NCBI RefSeq assembly: GCF_030811215.1
Contig: NZ_JAUSQM010000001.1
Coordinates: forward strand, 744,001 to 808,000
Direction of reading: 5' to 3'
Length of the DNA: 64,000 nt
Source: Nocardioides massiliensis
Lineage (GTDB): Bacteria > Actinomycetota > Actinomycetes > Propionibacteriales > Nocardioidaceae
Shown: in pieces, positions 18,359-27,653 of the stretch
Layout of the letters: each line of letters opens with the position of its first letter
How positions within the stretch are numbered: the first letter of the stretch is position 1
Program-made: the position numbers and the translations under genes
The notes under the pieces: generated by a model
The model's database searches: none
The model's input: only the letters and a program-made list of their open reading frames with translations
What the model was told of the DNA's origin: nothing

Positions 18359-19141
18359 GTGGACCCCGACCTCACCCTGCGGTACGCCGATCACGACGAC
18401 GCGCTCGTGGACGTGCACCTGCCGCCGGCCCTGCGCGCTGCCGGGTCCCGCGACGCGGCAGCGACGCCACCGGCCCCGGTCGTCCTCCTCATCCACGGCG
18501 GCTTCTGGCGCGTGGCCTACGACCGCACCCACACCCGGCCGATGGCCCGCGCCTTCGCTGATGCCGGGGCCGTCGTGCTCACCCCGGAGTACCGCCGCGT
18601 CGGCGGCGTCGGGCGCCTCGCCGGGGGCTGGCCGCACACCTTCGACGACGTCGACGCCGCCTACGCCGTCGTCCCCAACCTCCTCGCCGGGGCCGGCGTC
18701 CGGCCGACCAGCCTTACCGTTGCCGGCCACTCCGCCGGCGGCCACCTCGCGCTCTGGCTCGCCAACCAGGCCGGCGCCGGACGCCCCGTCATCGACCGGG
18801 TCGTCGGGCTCGCTCCGGTCGGCGACCTGCAGGCGGCGTACGACGCAGGCCTCGGCGACGGCGCCGTGCAGGCACTGCTCGGCGGGCGACCCGAGGACCA
18901 CCCCGAGCGGTACGCCGCCGCGGACCCGGCGCTGCGGATGGGCGACCGTCCCAGGAGTGCGGTGGTCGTCGTCCACGGCGAGGACGACGACATCGTCCCG
19001 CTGGCCAACTCCGAGGGGCTCGTCGCGCGACGCCCCTGGATCGAGCTCGTGCGCGCACCCGGCGGCCACTTCGGCGTGATCACCCCGGACAGCGCCGCCT
19101 GGCCGCGCGTCGTCGCGGCCGTCCTCGGGTCCTCGTCGTGA
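18359..19141 (+). CDS. Alpha/beta hydrolase, arylformamidase/esterase-like
   Basis: A 260-residue alpha/beta hydrolase with oxyanion motif HGGFWR, nucleophile elbow GHSAGGHLALWLA (Ser near 130), acid-region HGEDDDIVPL and histidine in PGGHFGVI, so the triad is intact. The HGGxW form resembles kynurenine formamidase-type esterases. TAGGTT lies 7 nt before GTG 18359, indicating a leaderless message. Its stop overlaps the start of the histidine kinase gene (GTGA), so it probably belongs to that signalling operon. It is the first gene of the block that breaks the mycobacterial synteny. Confidence 0.8.
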   Translation: MDPDLTLRYADHDDALVDVHLPPALRAAGSRDAAATPPAPVVLLIHGGFWRVAYDRTHTRPMARAFADAGAVVLTPEYRRVGGVGRLAGGWPHTFDDVDAAYAVVPNLLAGAGVRPTSLTVAGHSAGGHLALWLANQAGAGRPVIDRVVGLAPVGDLQAAYDAGLGDGAVQALLGGRPEDHPERYAAADPALRMGDRPRSAVVVVHGEDDDIVPLANSEGLVARRPWIELVRAPGGHFGVITPDSAAWPRVVAAVLGSSS

Positions 19142-20391
19142 CGGTCGCGCCCATCGATCCACTGCCCGAGCTCCCGGGCCGGCGACCACGACGCCTCTCC
19201 CCGCGCGCCGCCCATCTCTGGGACCTCGCGCTCACCGGCGTGCTGCTGCTCGGGGTCGCGGCGATGGTGGTCGCTCGCTTGGACCCGCTGCACGTCCTGC
19301 TGTCTGCAGCCCAGATCGCCCCGCTCCTCGTCCGGCGTACCCACCCCCTCCCCGCGTTCCTCACCGTCGCCGCCGCCTCCGCGCTCCAGGTGCCCCTGAT
19401 CGACGAGCCGGTCTGGGGACAGGTCGCCTTCCCGATCGCCGTCTACAGCGCAGCGCGGTTCGGCCGCGCGTGGCACGGCCACCTCGCGCTCGCGGTCGGG
19501 ATCTGCGCAGCGGCGGTCGCGGCGTACGACTGGAGCTGGTCTGCCGACCCGGACGTGCTCGACAGCACCTTCTGGGCCAACGCGACCCTCATCGCCGTCA
19601 TCGTCGTCGCCTGCTGGGCGCTCGGCACGCTCGCGCGCGTGCGCCGTGCCTACATCGACCAGCTCGAACGCGGCCACGCCCAGCTGCGCGCCGACGCCCA
19701 GCAGCGCATCGAGCTCGCCGCCGCGGACGAGCGGGCGCGGATCGCCCGCGAGATGCACGACGTCGTCGCCCACGGGCTGTCGGTGATCGTCGTGCAGGCT
19801 GACGGCGCGAGGTACGCCGCCGCGCGCGATCCCGAGGTCGCCACCCGCACCCTGGGCACTATCGCCGCGACCGCGCGCGAGTCCCTGACCCAGATGCGCG
19901 GCCTGCTCGGGCTCCTGCGCACCGGGGAGCCGCTCGACGCGACCGCCGGCGCGTCCGCGCAGCTGCGTCCGCAGCCGACCCTCGGTGACCTGGACGAGCT
20001 CCTCGCCACCGTCGAGGGTCTGCACGTGGACGCCACGCTCCCCGACCCCCTGCCCGAGGTCTCCCCCGGCGTCGGCCTGGCCGTCTATCGCACCGTCCAG
20101 GAGTCGCTCACCAACGTGCGCAAGCACGCCGCGGCCGGCCGGGTGGAGGTGCGGGTCGCCGACGAAGGTACGGCGATCGTGGTCGAGGTCCACGACGACG
20201 GCAGGGGCGCGGCCACCGCGGTGAGCGACGACGGTGAGGGCCAGGGCCTGCGCGGGATGCGCGAGCGCGTCGCGGCACTCGGCGGCGAGGTGACGGCCGG
20301 ACCCGCCCCCGGCGGTGGGTGGCGGGTGCGTGCCAGGATCCCGCTGGCGCCGATGAGCACGGTGTCGGCAACGGGAGGGGACCGCACGTGA
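19138..20391 (+). CDS. Sensor histidine kinase (NarL-type, HisKA_3)
   Basis: A 417-residue kinase. The N-terminal ~165 residues hold four to five membrane helices with no large sensory domain. A short coiled coil leads to the HisKA_3 box ERARIAREMHDVVAHGLSVI with phospho-acceptor His207. The ATPase domain shows VQESLTNVRKHA and GQGLRGMRERVAALGG. The architecture is that of intramembrane-sensing kinases that pair with FtsX-type ABC transporters. It overlaps its neighbours on both sides (GTGA). Confidence 0.92.
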   Translation: MTVAPIDPLPELPGRRPRRLSPRAAHLWDLALTGVLLLGVAAMVVARLDPLHVLLSAAQIAPLLVRRTHPLPAFLTVAAASALQVPLIDEPVWGQVAFPIAVYSAARFGRAWHGHLALAVGICAAAVAAYDWSWSADPDVLDSTFWANATLIAVIVVACWALGTLARVRRAYIDQLERGHAQLRADAQQRIELAAADERARIAREMHDVVAHGLSVIVVQADGARYAAARDPEVATRTLGTIAATARESLTQMRGLLGLLRTGEPLDATAGASAQLRPQPTLGDLDELLATVEGLHVDATLPDPLPEVSPGVGLAVYRTVQESLTNVRKHAAAGRVEVRVADEGTAIVVEVHDDGRGAATAVSDDGEGQGLRGMRERVAALGGEVTAGPAPGGGWRVRARIPLAPMSTVSATGGDRT

Positions 20392-21068
20392 TCCGGGTCT
20401 TCCTCGTCGACGACCAGCACATGGTGCGCGCCGGCTTCCGGATGCTCATCGAGAGCCAGGACGACATGACGGTCGTCGGCGAGGCCGGGGACGGCAACGA
20501 AGCCCTCCAGCGACTGGCGGTGACCGGCACCGACGTGGTGCTGATGGACGTCCGGATGCCGCGCCTCGACGGCGTCCAGGCGACCGCCGAGCTCACTGCT
20601 CGCGGGGAGCTGCCGCGGGTGATCGTGCTGACGACCTTCGACCTCGACGAGTACGCCTTCGCCGCCATCCGCGCGGGCGCGTCGGCGTTCCTGCTCAAGG
20701 ACGCCACCCCGCCCGAGCTGCTCACTGCGATCCGGTCGGTGCACGCGGGCGACGCGGTGGTGTCGCCGCGGGTCACCCGCCGGCTGCTGGCCCACTTCGC
20801 CGAGAGCCTCCCCGACCCGGCAACTGCGGGCCTCTCCGCCTCCGCTTCAGCCCACGACCGGCTCACCGCCCTCACCGAGCGCGAACGCGAGGTGCTGGTG
20901 CTCGTCGGCCGCGGCCGCTCCAACACCGAGATCGCCGAGGATCTCGTCGTGGCCGAGGCGACGGTGAAGACCCACGTCGGCCGCGTCCTGGCCAAGACCG
21001 GCTCCCGCGATCGGGTGCAGCTCGTGGTGCTGGCCTACGAGACCGGGCTGGTCAGTCCCGGGGAGTAG
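20388..21068 (+). CDS. Response regulator (NarL/FixJ family)
   Basis: A 226-residue regulator with a receiver domain (FLVDDQHMVRAG; phospho-acceptor Asp54 in VVLMDVRMP; Lys in FLLKDA) and a LuxR-type helix-turn-helix (LTEREREVLVLVGRGRSNTE, then IAEDLVVAEATVKTHV). GTG 20388 overlaps the kinase stop. Two 16-bp palindromes right after the gene, in front of the ABC transporter operon, are its likely targets. Confidence 0.93.
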   Translation: MIRVFLVDDQHMVRAGFRMLIESQDDMTVVGEAGDGNEALQRLAVTGTDVVLMDVRMPRLDGVQATAELTARGELPRVIVLTTFDLDEYAFAAIRAGASAFLLKDATPPELLTAIRSVHAGDAVVSPRVTRRLLAHFAESLPDPATAGLSASASAHDRLTALTEREREVLVLVGRGRSNTEIAEDLVVAEATVKTHVGRVLAKTGSRDRVQLVVLAYETGLVSPGE

Positions 21069-21080
21069 GTCTCGCGACCC

Positions 21081-21126
21081 TACGACCACGGTCGTACGCC
21101 GCCCCCGCCGTACGACCCAGGTCGCA
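21081..21126. promoter_or_regulatory. Paired operators TACGACC-N2-GGTCGTA
   Basis: Site 1 (21081-21096) reads TACGACC-AC-GGTCGTA, a perfect 7-bp inverted repeat. Site 2 (21111-21126) reads TACGACC-CA-GGTCGCA. Their centres are exactly 30 bp apart, about three helical turns. They lie 60-105 bp upstream of the ABC transporter start, where a response regulator would act as activator. Confidence 0.65.
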
Positions 21127-21172
21127 CCCCAGGACCCACCCGTGGACCGACGATTCGCGGCGCGCGCGCTCC

Positions 21173-21178
21173 TAGCGT
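21173..21178 (+). promoter_or_regulatory. -10 box (TAGCGT) of the ABC transporter operon
   Basis: TAGCGT ends 7 nt before ATG 21186 and there is no ribosome site, so transcription probably starts at the ATG (leaderless). Confidence 0.5.
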
Positions 21179-21185
21179 CGCCACC

Positions 21186-21971
21186 ATGACCACGCCCGCG
21201 ACCAGGACCGCGTCCCCTTCTCCGCACGCCGCCTCCCCCGACCACCCCGCACCACCCGCCGTTCTCGCCCGCGACCTGACCCGCACCTACGGTCGGGGCG
21301 CGAGCATCGTCCACGCCCTCGACGGCGTCGACCTCGACCTGGCGGTGGGCCGCTTCACCGCGGTGATGGGCCCGTCGGGCTCGGGCAAGTCCACGCTGCT
21401 GCACTGCCTCGCCGGCCTGGACAACCCCACGTCGGGCTCGGTGCGGATCGCCGGCGCCGAGATCGGCACGCTCGACGACGACGCGCTGACCCGCTTCCGT
21501 CGCGACCACCTCGGCTTCGTCTTCCAGTCGTTCAACCTGCTGCCGATGCTCACCGCCGAGCAGAACGTCCTGCTGCCGTTCGAGCTCGCCGGCCGACGCC
21601 CCGACCGCGCGCGTTTCGACGAGATCGTCGACGTGCTGGGCATCCGAGACCGGCTCAACCACCGGCCTTCAGAACTCTCCGGCGGCCAGCAGCAGCGGGT
21701 CGCGATCGCCCGTGCCCTGGTGACCGACCCGAGCGTGATCTTCGCCGACGAGCCGACCGGCAACCTCGACAGCACCTCCTCCGCCGAGATCCTCGGCTAC
21801 CTGCGGCGCAGCGTGCGCGAGCTCGGCCACACGGTCGTCATGGTCACCCACGAGGTCGACGCCGCGGCGTACGCCGACGACGTCCTTCTGCTCGCCGACG
21901 GCAAGGTCGCCGACCACCTCGTCGAGCCCGGCCGCGACGCCCTACTGCGCGCCCTGCGACGGGAGGCCTGA
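21186..21971 (+). CDS. ABC transporter ATP-binding protein (MacB/LolD type)
   Basis: A 261-residue ATPase with Walker [10 protein letters not shown] (62-70), Q-loop in [17 protein letters not shown], signature [15 protein letters not shown], Walker [14 protein letters not shown] and the H-loop [11 protein letters not shown]. This belongs to the LolD/MacB/BceA group that works with FtsX-type permeases on lipids or peptides rather than moving solutes through a channel. It is followed 1 nt later by its permease and preceded by its two-component system. Confidence 0.93.
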   Translation: MTTPATRTASPSPHAASPDHPAPPAVLARDLTRTYGRGASIVHALDGVDLDLAVGRFTAVMGPSGSGKSTLLHCLAGLDNPTSGSVRIAGAEIGTLDDDALTRFRRDHLGFVFQSFNLLPMLTAEQNVLLPFELAGRRPDRARFDEIVDVLGIRDRLNHRPSELSGGQQQRVAIARALVTDPSVIFADEPTGNLDSTSSAEILGYLRRSVRELGHTVVMVTHEVDAAAYADDVLLLADGKVADHLVEPGRDALLRALRREA

Positions 21972-21972
21972 G

Positions 21973-24405
21973 ATGCGGACCGTCGCCCTGGCGTCGGTGC
22001 GGCAGTACGCCCGCCGCTACGTCGCCGCCGCCCTGGCGATCGCCATCGGCGTCGCCTTCGTCGTGCTCGTCGACGCACTGGCCTCCTCCGCGCGCGCCGG
22101 GATCCAGTCCGACCTCGACGCGGAGTACGCCGGGACCGAGCACGTCCTGGTCGAACCGAGCGCTGCGGAGGCCGACCGAGCGCTGACCGCCGTCGCGGAC
22201 GGCACCGGCACCGCGACCGTCGTCGCCTCGGCATACGTCACCGCCGCGGCCAGCGGCGTGCAGGTGCAGGACTACTTCAGCGTCGGTGTCGTGCCCGACG
22301 ACCCGGCGCTGCGCTGGCAGCAGATCGTGAGCGGGGCGTTCCCCGACGGACCGGCCGAGGTCGTGCTCGAGCAGGGACCCGCCGAACGCGCGAGCGTCGG
22401 CGTGGGCGACACGGTCGTCCTGGGCGACGGGGACACCGCGCGTGAGCTGACCGTCAGCGGCCTGGTCCGCAGCACGGGGATGCTCGCGACCGCGCCGGCG
22501 TACGTCGACTGGTCGGCGCTGCAGACGTGGGAGTCCGAGACCTTCGTGCAGGAGGTCCGGCTCCGCGGGGTCGACGACGCCACGCTCGGCGCCGTGGCGC
22601 AGGCTGCGCCCGACTCCGAGCTCACCGACCGGGAGTCCCGCGTCGACGAGGTGTTGGTGCGCTTCAACAACGGCGTCGACGTGATCTCCGTGCTGGGCAC
22701 GCTGTTCGCGGCCGTCGCGTTCTTCGTCGCCGGGCTGGTCATCTCCAACACCTTCGCGATCATGCTGGCCCAGCGCACCCGCGAGCTGGCGTTGCTGCGG
22801 TGCGTCGGCGCCACCGGTCGCCAGCTGCGCCGGTCGCTGCGCACCGAGGCCCTCGGCCTGGGGGTCCTGGCCTCGGCCGTCGGTGTCGCGGCGGGCGCGC
22901 TGCTCGCCCAGCTCGCCGTACCCACCATCGCCCTGTTTGCCGACGACCTGGCTCTCGGCGCGGTCTCGCTGTCCCCCCTGTGGGCCGGCGGAGCCGCGCT
23001 CCTGGGCACCGCCACCACCCTGGTGGCCACCGTGCTCCCGTTGCGGCGGGCCTCGCGGACCACGCCGATGGCCGCGCTCGCCCCGGCGGAGCTCGCCGAG
23101 GAGGAGCCCCGCGTACGCCGCACCCGCCTGGTCGGGGGCGGCGTGCTCGCCGCCGCCGGTCTCGCGGGTCTGATCGCCGCGGTCACCACCGGCTCACTCC
23201 CGGCGATGCTGGCGGGCGGCGCCGTGGGCGCGCTGGCCGTGCTCGTGCTGCTGCCGATCCTCGTGCCCGGACTGATCCGGCTCAGCTCGGGCCTGGTCGG
23301 CCGCTTGGGCGGACCGGCCCTGCGGCTGGCCTCTGCCAACGCCGTGCGCAACCCGCGGCGTACGGCGACCTCCACCGCGGCGCTGCTCGTCGGCACGACG
23401 CTGATTTCGGCGATCGTCGTCGGCATGGCCAGCGTCCGGACGACGATGGAGTCTGAGCTCGACCGCGACAAGCCGTTGGACGCGGTCGTGCTCGCGACGG
23501 ACACCACGACCGACCTGACGGGGTACGCCGACCGGGTGGCGGCGCTCGACGGTGTCGACGCGGTCGCGACCCTGCCCGGAGCGGCAGTCACCGTCGACGG
23601 GTTCGAGGCCGTGGCGCTCGGCGTCGACGAGGCCGCCGCTGCGGTGCTGGCCACCGGAGCGGAGCCGACGATGCGTCCGGCGCGCGGCGCCGCGGCCGTG
23701 GGCGGTGGGGTGTTCGCCGACGGCGTCCCGGTCGGCCAGCAGGTCCGGGTGCGGGGTCCGGAGGGCGTGATCGACGTGCGTGTCGAGCTGGGCCGAGGGG
23801 CCGGGGCCGCGCTCCTGCTGCACCCCGACGACCTGCGCGCCATCGCGCCGGCGGCCAGTCCCCGGGCGCTGTGGGTCGACGCGGCCGACGACGCCGATGC
23901 CGCCGAGCTGACCGAGGAGCTCACCGCGGTCGCCCGCAGTGCTGGCGCCGACCTCACCAGCGAGGTGGAGGACCGGGCCTGGGTGACGCTGCAGCTCGAC
24001 ATCGTCCTCGGGGCCACCTTGGGGCTGCTCGGTGCCTCGGTGCTGATCGCGTTGTTCGGCATCGCCAACACGCTGGGCCTGTCGGTGCTCGAGCGCACGC
24101 GGGAGAACGCGCTGCTGCGGGCGCTCGGCCTGACCCGGCGTCAGCTCCGGGCGACCCTGGCCGGGGAGGCGGCGCTGCTCACAGGCGTCGCGGGCGCCGC
24201 GGGCGTGCTGATCGGGACCTTCTACGGCTGGGTCGGGGTGCGCACCCTCACCCAGGACATGGTCGACTCCATCGCCGTCGTCGTGCCCGTCGGCCAGCTC
24301 GCGCTGGTGGTGGTCGCGGCCGGGATCGCCGGGCTGGCCGCGTCGGTGCTGCCGGCGCGCAAGGCCGCGGCGACCGCCCCCGCGGCCGGCCTCGTCGCCG
24401 ACTAA
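21973..24405 (+). CDS. ABC transporter permease (two FtsX domains)
   Basis: An 810-residue permease with the duplicated layout of actinobacterial FtsX exporters: a first helix, an extracellular domain, three helices (about 235-365), a central pair of helices, a second extracellular domain and three final helices (about 680-805). LALLRCVGATGRQLRRSLRTE and NALLRALGLTRRQLRATLAGE (each split across the helix junction) mark the two FtsX repeats. Such systems often give resistance to antimicrobial peptides or act in lipoprotein traffic. The substrate is unknown. The gene end overlaps the BCCT gene end by 4 bp. Confidence 0.9.
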   Translation: MRTVALASVRQYARRYVAAALAIAIGVAFVVLVDALASSARAGIQSDLDAEYAGTEHVLVEPSAAEADRALTAVADGTGTATVVASAYVTAAASGVQVQDYFSVGVVPDDPALRWQQIVSGAFPDGPAEVVLEQGPAERASVGVGDTVVLGDGDTARELTVSGLVRSTGMLATAPAYVDWSALQTWESETFVQEVRLRGVDDATLGAVAQAAPDSELTDRESRVDEVLVRFNNGVDVISVLGTLFAAVAFFVAGLVISNTFAIMLAQRTRELALLRCVGATGRQLRRSLRTEALGLGVLASAVGVAAGALLAQLAVPTIALFADDLALGAVSLSPLWAGGAALLGTATTLVATVLPLRRASRTTPMAALAPAELAEEEPRVRRTRLVGGGVLAAAGLAGLIAAVTTGSLPAMLAGGAVGALAVLVLLPILVPGLIRLSSGLVGRLGGPALRLASANAVRNPRRTATSTAALLVGTTLISAIVVGMASVRTTMESELDRDKPLDAVVLATDTTTDLTGYADRVAALDGVDAVATLPGAAVTVDGFEAVALGVDEAAAAVLATGAEPTMRPARGAAAVGGGVFADGVPVGQQVRVRGPEGVIDVRVELGRGAGAALLLHPDDLRAIAPAASPRALWVDAADDADAAELTEELTAVARSAGADLTSEVEDRAWVTLQLDIVLGATLGLLGASVLIALFGIANTLGLSVLERTRENALLRALGLTRRQLRATLAGEAALLTGVAGAAGVLIGTFYGWVGVRTLTQDMVDSIAVVVPVGQLALVVVAAGIAGLAASVLPARKAAATAPAAGLVAD

Positions 24406-26057
24406 CCCGGCGGCCGCGACGCCGAGCCGGCGCGGAAGGGCGGGCGCGGCGGCGGGGGGTCGTCGTTGTCGGCGACCTCGTCGGCGACGTCCTGCACGAG
24501 CTTCCGCCGCTGGATGCGGCGATAGCGCCGGTTCTCGGCGAGCAACGCCTTGGCGGTGCTGATCGCGATGAGCACCATGATGACGCTGAACGGCGCGGCG
24601 ACGAGGATGGCCATCACCTGCAGGGCTTCCAGCCCGCCCGCGACGAGCAGCACGGCGGCCACGGCTCCCTCGAGGACCGCCCAGAACGCCCGGGTCACCT
24701 TCGGCGGGTTCATGCTGCCGCCGGACGCGAGCATGTCGACGACGAAGGAGCCGGAGTCGGAGCTGGTCACGAAGAAGACGACGATCAAGAAGATCGCCAT
24801 GACGCTCAGGACCGTGCCCATCGGAAGGTTGTCGAGCATCTGGAACAGCGCCAGGTCGGTGCTCACCGCTCCGTCGGCGTCGACGATGCCGCCGTCGCCG
24901 AACATCTCGTGCCAGATGCCGGACCCGCCCATGATCGCGAACCAGATGATCGTGACCAGGGTCGGGACGAGCAGCACCCCGAAGATGAACTCCCGCACGG
25001 TCCGGCCCCGGGAGATGCGCGCGATGAAGATGCCGACGAACGGCGCCCAGCTCATCCACCAGCCCCAGTAGTAGGTCGTCCAGGCACCCAACCAGTCCTG
25101 ACCGGCCTCTCCCTGGAACGAGTACGTCGTGAACGACAGCCGCAGGAAGTTCTGCAGATAGGAGCCGATCTGCTGCACGAGGTCGCTGAGCAGGAAGACG
25201 GTGGGACCGAGCACCAGGACGAGGAGCAGGAGCGCGGCAGCGACCGTCATGTTGAGGTTGGAGAGGATCTTGATCCCCTTGTCGAGACCGCTGAGCACCG
25301 AGACCAGCGCGATCGCCGAGATGCACACGACCAGGGTGATGAGCAGGATGTTGCCCACCTCCCCCACGACGCCGAGGAAGTCCAGGCCCGCGCCGATCTG
25401 GCTCACGCCGAAGCCCAGGGAGGTCGCGATCCCGAAGAGCGTGCCGACGATGGCCACGACGTCGATGACGTCGCCGACCCAGCCCTTGACGCGGTCGCCG
25501 AGCAGCGGCTCGAGCGCCCACCGGATCGACACCGGCCGGCCGCGGCGGTGGACGGCGTACGCGATCGCGAGACCGACGACGACATAGATCGCCCAGGCGT
25601 GCAGACCCCAGTGCAAGAAGGTGACGTCGAAGGCGTTGCGCGCCAGCGCCGAGGGCTCGCCTCCCACGCCCGGAGGCGGGGCGGCGAAGTGGTTGAGCGG
25701 CTCGGCGACGCCCCAGAAGACGAGTCCGATGCCCATGCCGGCGGCGAAGAGCATCGAGAACCACGAGCGCAGACCGAACTCCGGCTCCTCGTCGTCCTTG
25801 CCGAGCGTGATGCCACCCATCGGCGACAGCGCCAGCCAGAGGGAGAAGCCGACGAAGCCGGTGACGACCAGGACGTACCACCAGCCGAGCTGGGTCACGA
25901 CGGTGGTGTTGGCGGCGGTGAGCGCGTCGCCCATCGGGCCTGGGAAGACGGCCGCGACCAGCACGAAGACGATCAGCAGCACTGCTGCGGGCACGAAGAC
26001 GCGCGGCGCGGTGATGTAGCTACGCCAGCCGGCCGGAGGGGAGTCGGTGGTGTTCAC
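24402..26057 (-). CDS. BCCT family betaine/choline/carnitine transporter
   Basis: A 551-residue secondary transporter with 12 membrane helices. Signatures are GMGIGLVFWGVAEPLNHF (about 117-134) and the aromatic substrate helix YYWGWWMSWAPFVGIF, both typical of Na+-coupled BCCT carriers such as BetP and OpuD. The N-terminus is short; the C-terminal ~45 residues are polar and Pro-rich, without the long basic osmosensor tail of BetP. GTG 26057 starts 41 bp beyond the scoB stop. The likely substrate is glycine betaine or a relative, but choline and carnitine cannot be excluded. Confidence 0.9.
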   Translation of the reverse strand: MNTTDSPPAGWRSYITAPRVFVPAAVLLIVFVLVAAVFPGPMGDALTAANTTVVTQLGWWYVLVVTGFVGFSLWLALSPMGGITLGKDDEEPEFGLRSWFSMLFAAGMGIGLVFWGVAEPLNHFAAPPPGVGGEPSALARNAFDVTFLHWGLHAWAIYVVVGLAIAYAVHRRGRPVSIRWALEPLLGDRVKGWVGDVIDVVAIVGTLFGIATSLGFGVSQIGAGLDFLGVVGEVGNILLITLVVCISAIALVSVLSGLDKGIKILSNLNMTVAAALLLLVLVLGPTVFLLSDLVQQIGSYLQNFLRLSFTTYSFQGEAGQDWLGAWTTYYWGWWMSWAPFVGIFIARISRGRTVREFIFGVLLVPTLVTIIWFAIMGGSGIWHEMFGDGGIVDADGAVSTDLALFQMLDNLPMGTVLSVMAIFLIVVFFVTSSDSGSFVVDMLASGGSMNPPKVTRAFWAVLEGAVAAVLLVAGGLEALQVMAILVAAPFSVIMVLIAISTAKALLAENRRYRRIQRRKLVQDVADEVADNDDPPPPRPPFRAGSASRPPG

Positions 26058-26097
26058 GGACGGAGCGTGCCCCCACCCGTCGAGACCAAACTGGCGC

Positions 26098-26724
26098 TCA
26101 TCCCAGCGGGGGCTCCGTCTTCTCCCGCACCTCGTCCTCGCTGACGCCGGGAGCGCACTCGACCAGCTGCAGTCCGTCCGGCGTCACGTCGATGACGGCC
26201 AGGTCGGTGATGATGCGCTGCACGACGCCGCGACCGGTGTAGGGCAGCGAGCACTCCTCGACGATCTTGAACGACCCGTCCTTGGCGACGTGCTCCATCA
26301 GCACGATCACCCGCTTCGCGCCGTGGACGAGGTCCATCGCCCCACCCATCCCCTTGACCATCTTGCCGGGGATCATCCAGTTGGCGATGTCGCCGGCGCG
26401 GCTGACCTGCATCGCGCCGAGGATGGCGGCGTCGATCTTGCCGCCGCGGATCATCCCGAAGCTCAGGGCGGAGTCGAAGTACGACGCCCCGCGGCGCACC
26501 GTCACCGTCTCCTTGCCGGCGTTGATCAGGTCGGGGTCGACCGCGTCCTCGGTGGGGTACGCACCGACGCCGAGGATGCCGTTCTCGCTCTGCAGCACCA
26601 GCTCCACGTCGTCGGGGACGTAGTTGGGCACCAGCGTCGGCAGGCCGATGCCGAGGTTGACGTAGGAGCCGTCGCTCAGCTCGCTCGCCGCACGCGCGGC
26701 CATCTGCTCCCGGGTCCAGGCCAT
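26098..26724 (-). CDS. scoB: 3-oxoacid (succinyl-CoA:acetoacetate) CoA-transferase subunit B
   Basis: A 208-residue beta subunit. It starts [13 protein letters not shown] and carries the catalytic glutamate motif [10 protein letters not shown] (Glu47) and the [19 protein letters not shown] core. With subunit A it moves CoA from succinyl-CoA to acetoacetate or a similar 3-oxoacid, allowing ketone-body or side-chain use. The start lies 1 nt after the subunit A stop codon. Confidence 0.93.
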   Translation of the reverse strand: MAWTREQMAARAASELSDGSYVNLGIGLPTLVPNYVPDDVELVLQSENGILGVGAYPTEDAVDPDLINAGKETVTVRRGASYFDSALSFGMIRGGKIDAAILGAMQVSRAGDIANWMIPGKMVKGMGGAMDLVHGAKRVIVLMEHVAKDGSFKIVEECSLPYTGRGVVQRIITDLAVIDVTPDGLQLVECAPGVSEDEVREKTEPPLG

Positions 26725-26725
26725 G

Positions 26726-27547
26726 TCAGGCTCCTGCCTCGCTCGACCCGCTGGGGGTTTTCGGGGGGTCCACGGGGGGCGGAGCCCCCCGTGTGGTCTT
26801 CTTCTCGATCCGCTTCTCCGCAGCCTGCTCCGGCGTCAGCGCGACGACCCGGTGGACGAACACCCCCGGCAGGTGCACCTCGTCGGGATCCAGCTCGCCG
26901 GGCTCGACCAGCTCCTCGACCTCGGCGACGGTGACGCGGCCACACATGGCGGCGAGCGGGTTGAAGTTGCGCGAGGCCTTGCGGAAGACGAGGTTGCCGT
27001 GCCGGTCGCCCTTCCACGCCCGCACGAGCCCGAAGTCGGCGACGATCGCCTGCTCGAGCACGAACTCCTTGTCGCCCTCGGCGGTCGCGAAGGTGCGGGT
27101 CTCCTTGGCGGGCGAGGCGACGACCACGTTGCCGGCGTCGTACCTCCACGGCAGGCCGCCCTCGGCCACCTGCGTGCCGACACCGGTCGCGGTGAAGAAC
27201 GCCGGTACGCCGACGCCGCCGGCGCGCATCCGCTCCGCCAGCGTGCCCTGCGGGGTCAGCTCGACCTCGAGCTCGCCGGCGAGGTACTGCCGGGCGAACT
27301 CCTTGTTCTCCCCGACGTACGACGCCACGACGCGCCGCAGCCGACCGGCGCCCAGCAACAGCCCCAGTCCCCAGTCGTCGACGCCGGCGTTGTTGGAGAC
27401 GACCTCCAGGTCCCGGGTCCCCTGGTCGAGCAGTGCCCGGATGAGGACCGAGGGGATGCCGCACAGCCCGAACCCGCCCACCGCCAGGGTCACGCCGTCG
27501 GGGATGTCGGCGACGGCCTCGGCCGCGCTCGCCACTGTCTTGTCCAT
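26726..27547 (-). CDS. scoA: 3-oxoacid CoA-transferase subunit A
   Basis: A 273-residue alpha subunit with the [13 protein letters not shown] CoA-binding motif (about 23-35) and [18 protein letters not shown] 27547 is used because it gives the family N-terminus ([12 protein letters not shown]); the ribosome site is weak. The last ~26 residues (after IEKKT) exceed the family length and are encoded by a GC-rich palindromic repeat (26772-26792) and flanking sequence, so the original C-terminus was probably shorter. Divergent from an IclR regulator that probably controls it. Confidence 0.92.
   Translation of the reverse strand: MDKTVASAAEAVADIPDGVTLAVGGFGLCGIPSVLIRALLDQGTRDLEVVSNNAGVDDWGLGLLLGAGRLRRVVASYVGENKEFARQYLAGELEVELTPQGTLAERMRAGGVGVPAFFTATGVGTQVAEGGLPWRYDAGNVVVASPAKETRTFATAEGDKEFVLEQAIVADFGLVRAWKGDRHGNLVFRKASRNFNPLAAMCGRVTVAEVEELVEPGELDPDEVHLPGVFVHRVVALTPEQAAEKRIEKKTTRGAPPPVDPPKTPSGSSEAGA
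26772..26792. repeat. GC-rich palindromic repeat inside scoA
   Basis: Reads ACGGGGGGC-GGA-GCCCCCCGT, a perfect 9-bp stem. It is the same family as 61267-61287 and 61296-61312 and is translated as part of the scoA C-terminus. Confidence 0.7.
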
Positions 27548-27617
27548 GCCTGCATTGAAGGAGCCCGCCGGCACGGCGTCAACGAACCGGTCACCGGCCG
27601 ACCACCGTCGCTGGCGC

Positions 27618-27636
27618 GCGTTCACTGGGTGAACGC
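27618..27636. promoter_or_regulatory. IclR-type operator (GCGTTCAC-TGG-GTGAACGC)
   Basis: A perfect 8-bp inverted repeat with a 3-bp centre lies in the 106-bp region between scoA and the iclR-type gene. It overlaps the expected -35 region of the regulator gene, whose TACGCT (27641-27646) is the -10. This fits autoregulation and control of scoAB by the IclR protein. Confidence 0.65.
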
Positions 27637-27653
27637 GGCGTACGCTGAGCGAC

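Noticed and set aside
23194-25881. 895-codon minus-strand frame over the ABC permease and BCCT genes
   Set aside because: It crosses two real genes in the wrong frame and has low-complexity Arg/Gly/Asp content.
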